Part shown: positions 49,682 through 57,653 of the stretch, one piece after another
Numbering within the stretch: the stretch's first letter is position 1
Layout of the letters: the number at the start of each line of letters is the position of its first letter
From: an uncultured Bacilli bacterium
GTDB taxonomy: Bacteria; Bacillota_I; Bacilli_A; RF39; UBA660
DNA: 64,000 bases
NCBI GenBank assembly: GCA_934129885.1
Contig: CAKOWU010000005.1
Coordinates: forward strand, 1 to 64,000
Direction: 5' to 3'
Program-made: the position numbers and the translations under genes
Notes under the pieces: model-generated
Database searches by the model: none
What the model saw: only the letters and a program-made list of their open reading frames with translations
Told to the model about the DNA's origin: nothing

Positions 49682-50041
49682 CTATGCACCATTAACAAAT
49701 GCATTAATACAACTTGTTATACTATTTTCATCAAATCCACCTTGAGCTGTATCAGAACCAACTACACCAGATACAACATTAACAACTAACTTAACAACTG
49801 CTACAACTAAGAAAACAATTATTGCAGTAATAAGTCTTTGAATAAATGTTTTTTGACCTGCTTTAATCTTATCTTCGTCTCCACCAATAACACCTTTAGC
49901 AAAGTCAAGCATTCCCCATATAATTAATAAAATTGGAACTACAACTTGAATAAGTAAAATAATATAATGAACAAGATTAAATATTCCATCAGGAATATTT
50001 ATTCCTGCACATGAAGTAAGCACACTTGCATAATTAAACAT
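49682..50041 (-). CDS. VirB2/TrbC-like two-helix membrane protein, copy 2
   Basis: A 119-residue paralogue: SCAGINIPDGIFNLVHYIIL, helix VVPILLIIWGMLDFAKGVIG, loop GDEDKIKAGQKTFIQRL, helix ITAIIVFLVVAVVKLVVNVVSGV, and a short tail with one more cysteine (ITSCINAFVNG). It starts behind GAGGAGG, the best ribosome site of the three. The pair of cysteines, one before helix 1 and one at the C-terminus, is shared with the first copy, so a disulfide across the two ends is possible if both lie outside. Confidence 0.78.
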   Translation of the reverse strand: MFNYASVLTSCAGINIPDGIFNLVHYIILLIQVVVPILLIIWGMLDFAKGVIGGDEDKIKAGQKTFIQRLITAIIVFLVVAVVKLVVNVVSGVVGSDTAQGGFDENSITSCINAFVNGA

Positions 50042-50093
50042 TTAAATACCTCCTCTATAAGATTTTTTTAATGAGAAATCTAGAAACTCATAG

Positions 50094-50468
50094 TTAATCT
50101 ACACCGTCAATAAACTTTACAGCACAATCCCATAAATTCTCATCAACCGCATCACCACGATCAAGACTTGCCGTTACATTAATTACTAATTTTGTACCTG
50201 CAACAACAAATAAAACAACAATACCGGCAGCAAGTCTTTTAACAAAGCTCCTTTGCCCTGCTTTAATCTTATCTTCATCGTTACTCATAACACCTTTAGC
50301 AAAGTCAACCATGCCCCATATAATAAGTAATATAGGAACAACAACTTGAATTAAGACAATAACGTCAGAAACGATGTTATAAAGTCCCTTTGGTATAACG
50401 GGTCCACCAGCAAAACAAGCTATTTCATTTTTATTAATTTCGTCAAGTACATTAATTAAATCAATCAT
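50094..50468 (-). CDS. VirB2/TrbC-like two-helix membrane protein, copy 1
   Basis: A 124-residue paralogue: IACFAGGPVIPKGLYNIVSD, helix VVPILLIIWGMVDFAKGVMS, loop NDEDKIKAGQRSFVKRL, helix AAGIVVLFVVAGTKLVINV and tail ENLWDCAVKFIDGVD. It is the first gene after a consensus promoter at 50492-50520. Its resemblance to copy 2 is high through the helix-loop-helix core. Function by analogy: a small pilin or pore-forming subunit of a secretion machine. The family call is by topology and the WGMxDFAKG motif, not by search. Confidence 0.78.
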   Translation of the reverse strand: MIDLINVLDEINKNEIACFAGGPVIPKGLYNIVSDVIVLIQVVVPILLIIWGMVDFAKGVMSNDEDKIKAGQRSFVKRLAAGIVVLFVVAGTKLVINVTASLDRGDAVDENLWDCAVKFIDGVD

Positions 50469-50491
50469 ACACTAGTCCCTTTCACAAAATA

Positions 50492-50520
50492 ATCATACTT
50501 TAAAAACGTATTTTTGTCAA
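50492..50520 (-). promoter_or_regulatory. Internal promoter before the VirB2-like trio
   Basis: TTGACA (50520-50515), a 17-bp spacer and TATGAT (50497-50492) on the minus strand, 24 bp before the start of copy 1. It would let the three small proteins be made in excess of the machine genes upstream. Confidence 0.7.
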
Positions 50521-50528
50521 TATATAAC

Positions 50529-51545
50529 CTATTTAAACATTCCAAATAAGCCTTTTTTTTGTCCTTGATTAGACGTTACCTCTCCATTTTGACTTATTTG
50601 ATTAACAAATCCCATTTTAGAAAGTAAAGCATCAAGCGTCGCATTCTTATTCTCTTGATCATAAAGTGGTGGCAAATTGTAAAATGTCTTGCTATTAGTT
50701 TCATACTCAAAATCTAAAACATCATGACTACTAAGTAAACTTTTATTTAAAACAATCTTTTTGCCTTTATATTTATCAAATGCCCTAGGATTTCTAGCCA
50801 ATAATTTATTAAGTTTAATTTTAGAAGGCTCTACCAAATATAACACATCTTTAATAACGCCCTCTGCGGCTGGACTATTATTCATATCCACCAAAATAAC
50901 ATCGCTAGAACTAAACTTAGACAAATTATTACCAAGTTCCATCGCATTTATACTATACATATTCTTATCGCCAAAATACATAAAATCATGCTTATCAAGT
51001 TCTAAAGCTGTAACATTATAATTACGTTCAAGTTGTTTTTTCATAATATAAGTAAGCGTAGTTGCACCTGCATCCTCAGTAACATTTTTAATTCCAAGAA
51101 CAATAGTACTTGAACCGCCAATTACCTGTGTAGTAATAATTGTAGGAGCACTATCATGTGTTGTATCAAGTTGATGATATTGTGCGACATCTCTATAACT
51201 ATTAGGGTTATTATATAAATACATAATTCCGTCAACATTCATCGTAAAGTTATAAATACGCATTGAAATTAAATCAGACAAATACTCTGGATTAGTTACT
51301 TCAGGAGAACCATCCAACAATAATATAAGTCTATCCATATCAAGTGATAAAGATAATTTTTGTAAAGTCTTAATATCTTTATAATCTTTTAAAGCAGTTA
51401 TATCAAGAATCATTCTCTGAAAAAAGAAATTTTTAAACTGATCAATAATTTCATCAACAGAAAACTCTCCGTCAAGTTTCTTAATAACCTCAATATCTAA
51501 AGTTGCCAAAGCATCACGATATTTATTAGCAACAATTACATTCAT
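50529..51545 (-). CDS. tadZ: TadZ/CpaE-like protein with degenerate P-loop
   Basis: A 338-residue protein. The first ~130 residues resemble the divergent receiver-like domain of TadZ/CpaE (LDMDRLILLLDGSPEVTNPEYLSDL). The second domain follows the MinD/ParA order, but the deviant Walker A, normally KGGVGKTT, reads NVTEDAGATTLTYIMKKQL, without the lysines. VILVDMNNSPAAEGVIKDVLYLVEPSKIKL resembles the ParA switch region. It is probably a localisation factor for the pilus that does not hydrolyse ATP. The C-terminal ~30 residues are polar and end GLFGMFK, a possible amphipathic membrane-targeting tip. Start follows GGAGGG. Confidence 0.8.
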   Translation of the reverse strand: MNVIVANKYRDALATLDIEVIKKLDGEFSVDEIIDQFKNFFFQRMILDITALKDYKDIKTLQKLSLSLDMDRLILLLDGSPEVTNPEYLSDLISMRIYNFTMNVDGIMYLYNNPNSYRDVAQYHQLDTTHDSAPTIITTQVIGGSSTIVLGIKNVTEDAGATTLTYIMKKQLERNYNVTALELDKHDFMYFGDKNMYSINAMELGNNLSKFSSSDVILVDMNNSPAAEGVIKDVLYLVEPSKIKLNKLLARNPRAFDKYKGKKIVLNKSLLSSHDVLDFEYETNSKTFYNLPPLYDQENKNATLDALLSKMGFVNQISQNGEVTSNQGQKKGLFGMFK

Positions 51546-51556
51546 GTTCTCCCTCC

Positions 51557-52135
51557 TTAATTTTCTATTTTTCTAAAAGTCATGGTTTCACCCTTAACAG
51601 GAATTGTTATGCTAAGCCCATTTAAACCAAATGAACTTGCTACATTAAATGACATAAATGTAACAACACTGTAATAACACCCATCTCTAGTATCATGTCT
51701 GAAAACGCAATATACATAATCACCATTTTTGTTAACCAAAGTTCCACCATCAGCATACTTATTACAAACAGATAAATCTTTACCAAAATTAAAGTTCTTT
51801 TGATATCCAATACCAGTCGCATTTATAGTAGTATTTTGATTAGACTTCTTAACGTCACCCCATGACCTAGCATCCGCCTTTGCAGTCCCATTATTACTAG
51901 AACCACCTTTCAGCCAGTCATAAACTTTTCCTTGAACAGTATCATTATAAGCAGCACTAACATCGCCATCGTGTTCGAGTAAATATTCACCTTGTTTTTC
52001 TATTTCTTCAATAATTCTATTTTTAACTTTATAGGCTTTAGAATAACTAACAGAACCAATAAAGAAAGCAATAAATAAAATAACAAATATAATAATTCCA
52101 TAAAATATCATAGCATTACCCATTGATTCATTCAT
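51557..52135 (-). CDS. TadE/F-like pseudopilin
   Basis: From the ATG at 52135 the protein is 192 residues. The opening MNESMGNAMIFYGIIIFVILFIAFFIG has a short leader ending in Gly before a long hydrophobic helix, shared with the next genes. The extracytoplasmic domain has three or four cysteines (LSVCNKYADGG; YVYCVFRHDTRDGCYYSVVTF) and ends SITIPVKGETMTFRKIEN, similar to the end of the 153-residue protein upstream (NIPIHTKGERIYRFG). The start overlaps the upstream stop (TGATG). Minor pilin role inferred. Confidence 0.78.
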   Translation of the reverse strand: MNESMGNAMIFYGIIIFVILFIAFFIGSVSYSKAYKVKNRIIEEIEKQGEYLLEHDGDVSAAYNDTVQGKVYDWLKGGSSNNGTAKADARSWGDVKKSNQNTTINATGIGYQKNFNFGKDLSVCNKYADGGTLVNKNGDYVYCVFRHDTRDGCYYSVVTFMSFNVASSFGLNGLSITIPVKGETMTFRKIEN

Positions 52136-52596
52136 CAATCACTCACCCCAAACCTATAAATTCGCTCGCCTTTAGTATGAATAGGAATATTGATGTTACC
52201 AATAATTGGTAAGTCAAGGGAGATATAACTAACTACACTATAATTATAATATTTAGGTAAATTAGCACTATTTTTATCATCACTACTTGCAGTATCATCA
52301 GCATAATAATATACACAATATGCATGACCATTACTTAATGTATTAACAGGAGCAACATTACCTCTATTAGCACAATTAACAGTATTTTTCGAATATCCAA
52401 TTCTATCAAGAGTACTATCAATCTCCTTTATAGCAAGACTGTTATACCCTTCATATTTATCGATAGAATACAAAATAGCAGAATTAACCTTAAAGGCTTT
52501 ATAATAACTTATCGCACCACATATAAATGCAAAAGCTATAACGATAAATATAATAATTATCTGTATAGTAAAAGCTTCCCCTACTCCCTCTTTCAT
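52135..52596 (-). CDS. TadE/F-like pseudopilin
   Basis: A 153-residue protein opening MKEGVGEAFTIQIIIIFIVIAFAFICG, with the same short leader and Gly-Glu-Ala junction as the two small pilins upstream. The outer part contains NTVNCANRGN and HAYCVYYYADD cysteines and ends INIPIHTKGERIYRFG, paralogous to the downstream protein. In Tad systems such proteins are minor pilins processed by the same peptidase as the major pilin. The start follows GGGAGG. Confidence 0.78.
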   Translation of the reverse strand: MKEGVGEAFTIQIIIIFIVIAFAFICGAISYYKAFKVNSAILYSIDKYEGYNSLAIKEIDSTLDRIGYSKNTVNCANRGNVAPVNTLSNGHAYCVYYYADDTASSDDKNSANLPKYYNYSVVSYISLDLPIIGNINIPIHTKGERIYRFGVSD

Positions 52597-52629
52597 ATCA
52601 ACTTACCTCCCTATTTATATTCTTTTATC

Positions 52630-52809
52630 TTATTTTAAACCATTAGTAACGTCAGTAGTAGTTTTCTCTCCACTACTGCCTAATTTATCAGTCTCAGTTT
52701 TAATACTTCCACTTATCGTAGTAATAATTAAAGTAGCAGCCGCTAAAATTGCCGCAATAAGTATAATAGTAATAACTGTGTTACTTGCCTCTCCACTTGC
52801 TTCTTTCAT
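52630..52809 (-). CDS. Small pilin-like protein 2 (Flp/archaellin-like leader)
   Basis: A 59-residue gene behind AGGTGAATATATAA-ATG. It starts MKEASGEASNTVITIILIAA, followed by ILAAATLIITTISGSIKTE and a polar tail to K59. The leader MKEASG, a Glu near the start of the mature part and a ~20-residue hydrophobic helix match Flp-type or archaeal-type pilins. It is a paralogue of the gene at 52877. Short genes of this size are easily missed. Position between tadC and the pseudopilins is where Tad major pilins are often found. Confidence 0.8.
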   Translation of the reverse strand: MKEASGEASNTVITIILIAAILAAATLIITTISGSIKTETDKLGSSGEKTTTDVTNGLK

Positions 52810-52876
52810 TTATATATTCACCTCCCAAAGTAGCTTTAGTTTTTTATAAATAGAGATCCCTATAAACTCATAAAAT

Positions 52877-53053
52877 TTAATCTAAATCTATTACATAATT
52901 AATTGTAGTTGCATCTCCATTAGTCGCCGCCTCTGCTTGTTTTTGAATATTACCCATAACGCCATTTAATATAATAGTCGCTGCCGCTAAAACCGCCGCT
53001 ATCAAAATAATAGTAACAACAGTTAAACTTGCCTCTCCACTTGCTTCTTTCAT
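52877..53053 (-). CDS. Small pilin-like protein 1 (Flp/archaellin-like leader)
   Basis: A 58-residue gene behind AGGAGGTGAG. It starts MKEASGEASLTVVTIILIAA, then VLAAATIILNGVMGNIQKQA and a polar tail ending in VIDLD. The first 17 residues are nearly identical to those of the next gene, and the two nucleotide sequences are also very similar at the 5' end, indicating a recent duplication. It lies 15 bp after the tadC stop. Predicted major pilin of the Tad-like system. Confidence 0.82.
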   Translation of the reverse strand: MKEASGEASLTVVTIILIAAVLAAATIILNGVMGNIQKQAEAATNGDATTINYVIDLD

Positions 53054-53068
53054 TTATATACTCACCTC

Positions 53069-53869
53069 CTAAAAAGACATAACCATCATCATTGATAATA
53101 GTAGAAATCCTAGTATTCCACCACCAGTACCAAATAACATAACCATAGTCTTTTGTTCCATCTTCTCAAGTCTGGCTTGATATTTCTGTTCTCTAGCCTT
53201 ATTTTGAAGAGTTGAAATACTTCTTGAAAACATAAGTAATTGTTCTTGTTTATTTTCATTACTACCTAAAGATAGTCTATAAAGAAGTCTCATCATTCGC
53301 ATAGAATCCCTAACTGGATATTCATTTGCAAAATCCATATAAGGCTGTACAGAAGAATCGCCATCGTCAATCTTTTGAACCATTCTTCTAAGACCATCCC
53401 TAAAAATTTCTGGTGCTGTATCTACACTTCTAGCAAGTGCAACCGGTACAGTATAGTGCTGAATAAGTATCTCTAAACCTTTTAAATAATAAGGTAAAGT
53501 CTGGTTAATTTTAGTTAAGTTATTAGTGTAGTATTTTTTTAGTTTCATATAATCTGTTTTAAAAATAACAAAACCGATTATAATTGCTAATAATACATAC
53601 ATAAATGACATATTAGCCATAAATAAGAACATCATAAGAACTATAACTACAAGACCATTTCTTACTCTTTTATTGTATAAAGTAACAACATCCTCATCAG
53701 TAAGTTCCCCATATCTTATTCGAAGTAAGAAAGCATAATCATCTTCCATTAAAAATTTGAAGTAGGGCTCAATCTCATTTATAAATCTTTTAGAATTAAA
53801 ATGGTTATTCGCTTGCAGTAAAGCAATAATAATAGCAAATATAATTATAAAAGTTAATCCTAAACTCAT
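53069..53869 (-). CDS. tadC: TadC-like type II secretion F-domain platform protein
   Basis: A 266-residue inner-membrane platform protein with a hydrophobic N-terminus, two central helices (about 70-110) and a C-terminal helix (GTGGGILGFLLLSMMMVM). The T2SF-like domain lies at about 120-235: LPYYLKGLEILIQHYTVPVALARSVDTAPEIFRDGLRRMVQKI and LLYRLSLGSNENKQEQLLMFSRSI. In Tad machines TadB and TadC form the motor platform above the TadA ATPase. Its start overlaps the tadB stop by 1 bp. Confidence 0.85.
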   Translation of the reverse strand: MSLGLTFIIIFAIIIALLQANNHFNSKRFINEIEPYFKFLMEDDYAFLLRIRYGELTDEDVVTLYNKRVRNGLVVIVLMMFLFMANMSFMYVLLAIIIGFVIFKTDYMKLKKYYTNNLTKINQTLPYYLKGLEILIQHYTVPVALARSVDTAPEIFRDGLRRMVQKIDDGDSSVQPYMDFANEYPVRDSMRMMRLLYRLSLGSNENKQEQLLMFSRSISTLQNKAREQKYQARLEKMEQKTMVMLFGTGGGILGFLLLSMMMVMSF

Positions 53870-54771
53870 TATTCCGCCCCCACATCTTCATTATAGTATT
53901 TTTCCCCGCTAATAAGGAAATATGTATTAAGCCATATAATCATATGTAAAAGTAACTGTATCCACCAAGTATCAAGCATTTTAACATAAGTATCAACACT
54001 TAATAATATTTGTACCAGCATAACCATAAGATATAACATAATACCAAATCTTAAAAACTTTTTATGGAACTCTGCCCTATCCATTCTATCCCTGTAGACA
54101 GCCTCTACAAGCATATCAATATCATTTTGCATATTTTCTAAAGTCTCACCAGCATCTTTAGAACCCTCATTAGTAATTTGATAAAATAATTGATGCATAT
54201 TTCTAACAATAAAGAAATCATACTTACTATTAAACATCTCAATACTAGCGTCAATAGTACCATTTTCATAAGCCATATCAATCATTAACTTAACATCACT
54301 TTTAACAGGATCTTCTAAAACACCTGACTCATAAACACCTTCAAGTGCTTTAACAAAAGATTGGGTAGTTTGAAACTCCATAATCGTATTAGTCGTATAT
54401 ACTTGAATTTGTTCAAAAATAAACTCGCTGTATAGTCTTTTACACCTTAAATAAGTTAAGTAAGGTATAAAACAAATAGCCACTATCGCATAAACAATAC
54501 ACCAGAATATATTATAGAAATATAAGAAAGCCAGTATTGCTGCACCTACCGCAAATACAACTATCTGAATCATATATTGTTTTTTTGTATATTCTTGACC
54601 AAGTTCTTTTACCTTTTCCCTTATAACTTTAAATGAATAAGGAGTATATTTATTATAAACAAAACTAATCTGTTCATTAATAAACTTATAAGTATTAGTT
54701 TTCTTATCACTTCGATAAGTAACTATAAATATAGCAATTGCTACAACAATAATAAAAATTATAAAAGTCAT
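53869..54771 (-). CDS. tadB: TadB-like platform protein
   Basis: A 300-residue membrane protein: N-terminal helix, a basic cytosolic stretch (YTPYSFKVIREKVKELGQEY), two helices (about 70-108), the T2SF-like region (QVYTTNTIMEFQTTQSFVKALEGVYESGVLEDPVKSDVKLMI; QLFYQITNEGSKDAGETLENM) and two C-terminal helices. The order TadA, TadB, TadC matches tad loci. It follows the ATPase gene by 20 bp. Confidence 0.85.
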   Translation of the reverse strand: MTFIIFIIVVAIAIFIVTYRSDKKTNTYKFINEQISFVYNKYTPYSFKVIREKVKELGQEYTKKQYMIQIVVFAVGAAILAFLYFYNIFWCIVYAIVAICFIPYLTYLRCKRLYSEFIFEQIQVYTTNTIMEFQTTQSFVKALEGVYESGVLEDPVKSDVKLMIDMAYENGTIDASIEMFNSKYDFFIVRNMHQLFYQITNEGSKDAGETLENMQNDIDMLVEAVYRDRMDRAEFHKKFLRFGIMLYLMVMLVQILLSVDTYVKMLDTWWIQLLLHMIIWLNTYFLISGEKYYNEDVGAE

Positions 54772-54791
54772 TTTCCCCTCCTTTATTCATA

Positions 54792-56126
54792 TTACAAATT
54801 TAACTCTTCAGTCTTCTGACTAGGATCAGGCACTGCCTCACCTATCTTTACATTATTAATTGTACCACCATTACTAGTAGTATTCAAAGAATTATGTACT
54901 ATATTTACACTTCGAGTGTTAACCATATTAGGATTAACTGAGGTTTGGTTATTCACCACATTAGAACTAGGTGTCATACTAACATTTAAAGTATCATGTT
55001 CAATATCTGGAATATTCGTCATAGGTTTATCATGAATAACACCTTCAGCCTCTTCGATAGGAACGTTTTCACCTAATAACCTAAGTTCTTTCGGTAAAAA
55101 CACACCTTGAACCTCTAAATAATCAAGTAAATATTTAGAAGGATTTTTCTTTCTGACATGACCTTCTGCAGTTTTTCTATAAATAACATTGCTGCCAGGA
55201 TTATTATCATCATCTACATAGAACTCAGTAACCTCAGCAATCTCCCTGACAAAATTATGAGTTTTTTTATCAGTTCTACCTCTAACGTAAATACCAATCT
55301 GAACATATCTATGAATGGTTTTCAAAAATTGTTCGACATCCTGACTAGTTTCAAGCAAACTATATAGTCTGTTTGGAATACTAGCTGCTTTATCCGCATG
55401 GATAGTAGATAATATATAGTGTCCAGAAGAAATAGAGTTACGAACCGCAAGTACCGCTTCCGCACTACGTACCTCTGATAAAAGTATCCATTTAGGATTC
55501 TGTCTCATACAAGTAACCAGTACATCAGTATAAGACGCAATATTATTAGTTTTCATTGCAACTATATCCCTATGAGGGAATATCTTATCAAGATGCAACT
55601 CAAGAGTATCTTCAATAGTAATAATTTTCTCGTCTTCGGCAATTTTGCTAGCCAAATATTTAATAAGTTCAGTTTTACCAGAACCAGTTTCTCCAGCGGC
55701 AATTATATTACAGTGTCCTTTAACACAATACTCAAGAAAATCATGTATATCAGGTTCAATATATTTTTGTTTTATAATAGTATCTTTCACTAACCTAATC
55801 TTTGCTGGAGTTTTTCTTATAACACACGCAATTCCATTAGTCGCAATACTATCATGTACAAAATTAAGACGAAGTTCAGCACTTTCAGCGTCCAAGAATG
55901 GATGAGCCATATTAAATGTCTTGCCCATTACATTAGAACACTGAAAGGCTAACTTTTCCATAAATGCATCATTAATGATTGGATTTTCTACTCTAAATAT
56001 ACCTTTAGATAAAGTTTTTAAATGAATTTGACCACCATTATCATAAGAGATATCGGTAATATCGTCATTATCCAAATATTCCTTTAATGGGCCAAAATCT
56101 AATTGTTCAAACATTGATTCATGCAT
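54792..56126 (-). CDS. cpaF: CpaF/TadA-type pilus assembly ATPase
   Basis: A 444-residue secretion ATPase. The N-terminal domain (about 1-115) precedes the RecA-like core with Walker A AAGETGSGKTELIKYL at 145-152, the Asp-box IITIEDTLELHL, Walker B WILLSEVRSAEAVLAVRN and the His-box GHYILSTIHADKAASIPNRLY. The Walker B reads SEVRSAEA where most relatives have GEVRGGEA. The C-terminal ~90 residues are Asn/Ser-rich and probably disordered (NVVNQTSVNPNMVNTRSVNI), an unusual extension. It powers pilus assembly with TadB/TadC. It starts 2 bp after cpaB ends. Confidence 0.93.
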   Translation of the reverse strand: MHESMFEQLDFGPLKEYLDNDDITDISYDNGGQIHLKTLSKGIFRVENPIINDAFMEKLAFQCSNVMGKTFNMAHPFLDAESAELRLNFVHDSIATNGIACVIRKTPAKIRLVKDTIIKQKYIEPDIHDFLEYCVKGHCNIIAAGETGSGKTELIKYLASKIAEDEKIITIEDTLELHLDKIFPHRDIVAMKTNNIASYTDVLVTCMRQNPKWILLSEVRSAEAVLAVRNSISSGHYILSTIHADKAASIPNRLYSLLETSQDVEQFLKTIHRYVQIGIYVRGRTDKKTHNFVREIAEVTEFYVDDDNNPGSNVIYRKTAEGHVRKKNPSKYLLDYLEVQGVFLPKELRLLGENVPIEEAEGVIHDKPMTNIPDIEHDTLNVSMTPSSNVVNNQTSVNPNMVNTRSVNIVHNSLNTTSNGGTINNVKIGEAVPDPSQKTEELNL

Positions 56127-56128
56127 AA

Positions 56129-57205
56129 TTATTGTCCTTGTGTACCATTATTATTTGTATTATTGTTATCAGTAGTAAGCGATTCAGTAGTCATATGAGT
56201 AGTACCATCTTTTTCAGTAAATATAGCAACTATTTGAGAAATGTTTTGATTAGTGCCTAACTGTGTAGTATAAGTCTTTTTAGTGGTTTTTGTAACTTTA
56301 CCAGTAGTGCCTAATTGATATGTACAAGTATTAGTTTTACAGCTCTTCGGATAAGTAATAGTTACAGTCTTTATAGAAGTACCAGTTACTTTAACAGTTG
56401 GTAATAACTCATCAACATCATTAGTCTCAGTTACAGGAATATTAACAGCATGTGCATCAATATAATCTGCAAGTTGTTGTGTAGATACTTCAGTAGCACC
56501 TTCAGTACTTACCTTTCCGCCATGTGGTACAGGGAATAATTCAACTCCAAGTGATTCCATGTAAGATGCTTTACGAAGTAATAAATTAATATCTTCTGGA
56601 ACTCCAAATATAAGCATTGCTGGAGTTCTATCTTCTTCTGTATTTTCAAAAACGTTTTTACCAGATGAATCCTTAACCGCAAGTACTTCAACATTCTTAA
56701 CTAACTTACCAAGCATCACTTTCTCGTCTTCGCCGTTACCGGTTTTCATATAAATGTCAATCTTGTTACCAGGGTAAATAGAGTTTCCGTAAGTAGATTC
56801 CATGTCAACAGGGAAATTATAAACAACATCACCTTTCTTAACCTTTACAAATACAGAATCAGGTAACTCACTCTTGCTTATAACTGCATCAGTATAAAAC
56901 ATACTCCCCTTTGGAATAACAGCATTTATATTACTATATTTACCAATTATGTTATTTCTATTGACAATAACATTTTCTTTTATAGATACGCTAGGCATAT
57001 CAATAGTTTCAACCATATCACTAGTTATCTCAGTTCTAGGCTGAATAGTTTCAGTAGCAACCGGAACAGAAACAGGCTGCACTGCATTGTTTATTTGTGT
57101 ACTATACCCAATATATAAAATAATTAAAATTATAACTATACCAAGAATAGTAACAGTATTTTTGTTCTTCATGAACCTTTGGACCGAAGCCGTAATATTA
57201 TTCAT
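56129..57205 (-). CDS. cpaB: CpaB/RcpC-like SAF-domain protein
   Basis: A 358-residue protein with an N-terminal helix (about 17-34, TVTILGIVIILIILYIGY), a SAF domain (VPVATETIQPRTEITSDMVETIDMP and IPKGSMFYTDAVI), and the RcpC-like part (GDVVYNFPVDMESTYGNSIYPGNKIDIYMKT; LVKNVEVLAVKDSSGK). In Gram-negative Tad systems CpaB works with the secretin and may bind peptidoglycan; here no outer membrane is expected. The C-terminal ~90 residues contain KSCKTNTCTYQLGTTG and a Thr/Asn-rich tail, absent from standard CpaB. Confidence 0.88.
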   Translation of the reverse strand: MNNITASVQRFMKNKNTVTILGIVIILIILYIGYSTQINNAVQPVSVPVATETIQPRTEITSDMVETIDMPSVSIKENVIVNRNNIIGKYSNINAVIPKGSMFYTDAVISKSELPDSVFVKVKKGDVVYNFPVDMESTYGNSIYPGNKIDIYMKTGNGEDEKVMLGKLVKNVEVLAVKDSSGKNVFENTEEDRTPAMLIFGVPEDINLLLRKASYMESLGVELFPVPHGGKVSTEGATEVSTQQLADYIDAHAVNIPVTETNDVDELLPTVKVTGTSIKTVTITYPKSCKTNTCTYQLGTTGKVTKTTKKTYTTQLGTNQNISQIVAIFTEKDGTTHMTTESLTTDNNNTNNNGTQGQ

Positions 57206-57227
57206 TTTTCATCCTCTTTTCTTTCTT

Positions 57228-57653
57228 TTAATATGGCGTTTCCAAAATCGCATCAATCGTATTATTTAAAGTAAAATTATATGTTTCAGAATTACCACCC
57301 AACATAGCAAGTGGACTACCACTTTCTACCACACTAGTAACTCTAATGCTCACCTTCGGTGGTAATTCATTAATATCCATAAAATCAATGGTGTATTCTT
57401 TACTATTACCTTGAGCACTTTGGGCAAAACGTCTAACAAAATTTTCAACAAACTTTTCTTTATTGATTTTATACGCCCCATGACTTCTATAATAACCATA
57501 ATCAACAGCGTCCCACATAGCAGCTTCAGTGACTTCCTTTAAAAGCTGTGAATTATGCTCATCACTATTAGTAATTGACTGGAATAAAACAATAAGGATA
57601 ATTGAAGTAATGCCAAGCATAATGACAAATACACCCCAAAATGATTTATTCAT
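57228..57653 (-). CDS. Tad-island single-pass membrane protein (TadE/G-like)
   Basis: From the ATG at 57653 the protein is 141 residues; the start overlaps the stop of the 927-residue gene (TAATG). One N-terminal helix (FWGVFVIMLGITSIILIVLF) precedes an outer domain: LLKEVTEAAMWDAVDYGYYRSHGAYKINKEKFVENFVRRFAQSA and a final strand pair (KVSIRVTSVVES; YNFTLNNTIDAI). The alignment of a helix with a following EAxxxAVDYG stretch resembles TadE/TadG-type or archaeal-type minor pilins. Identity to a named family is uncertain. Confidence 0.7.
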   Translation of the reverse strand: MNKSFWGVFVIMLGITSIILIVLFQSITNSDEHNSQLLKEVTEAAMWDAVDYGYYRSHGAYKINKEKFVENFVRRFAQSAQGNSKEYTIDFMDINELPPKVSIRVTSVVESGSPLAMLGGNSETYNFTLNNTIDAILETPY

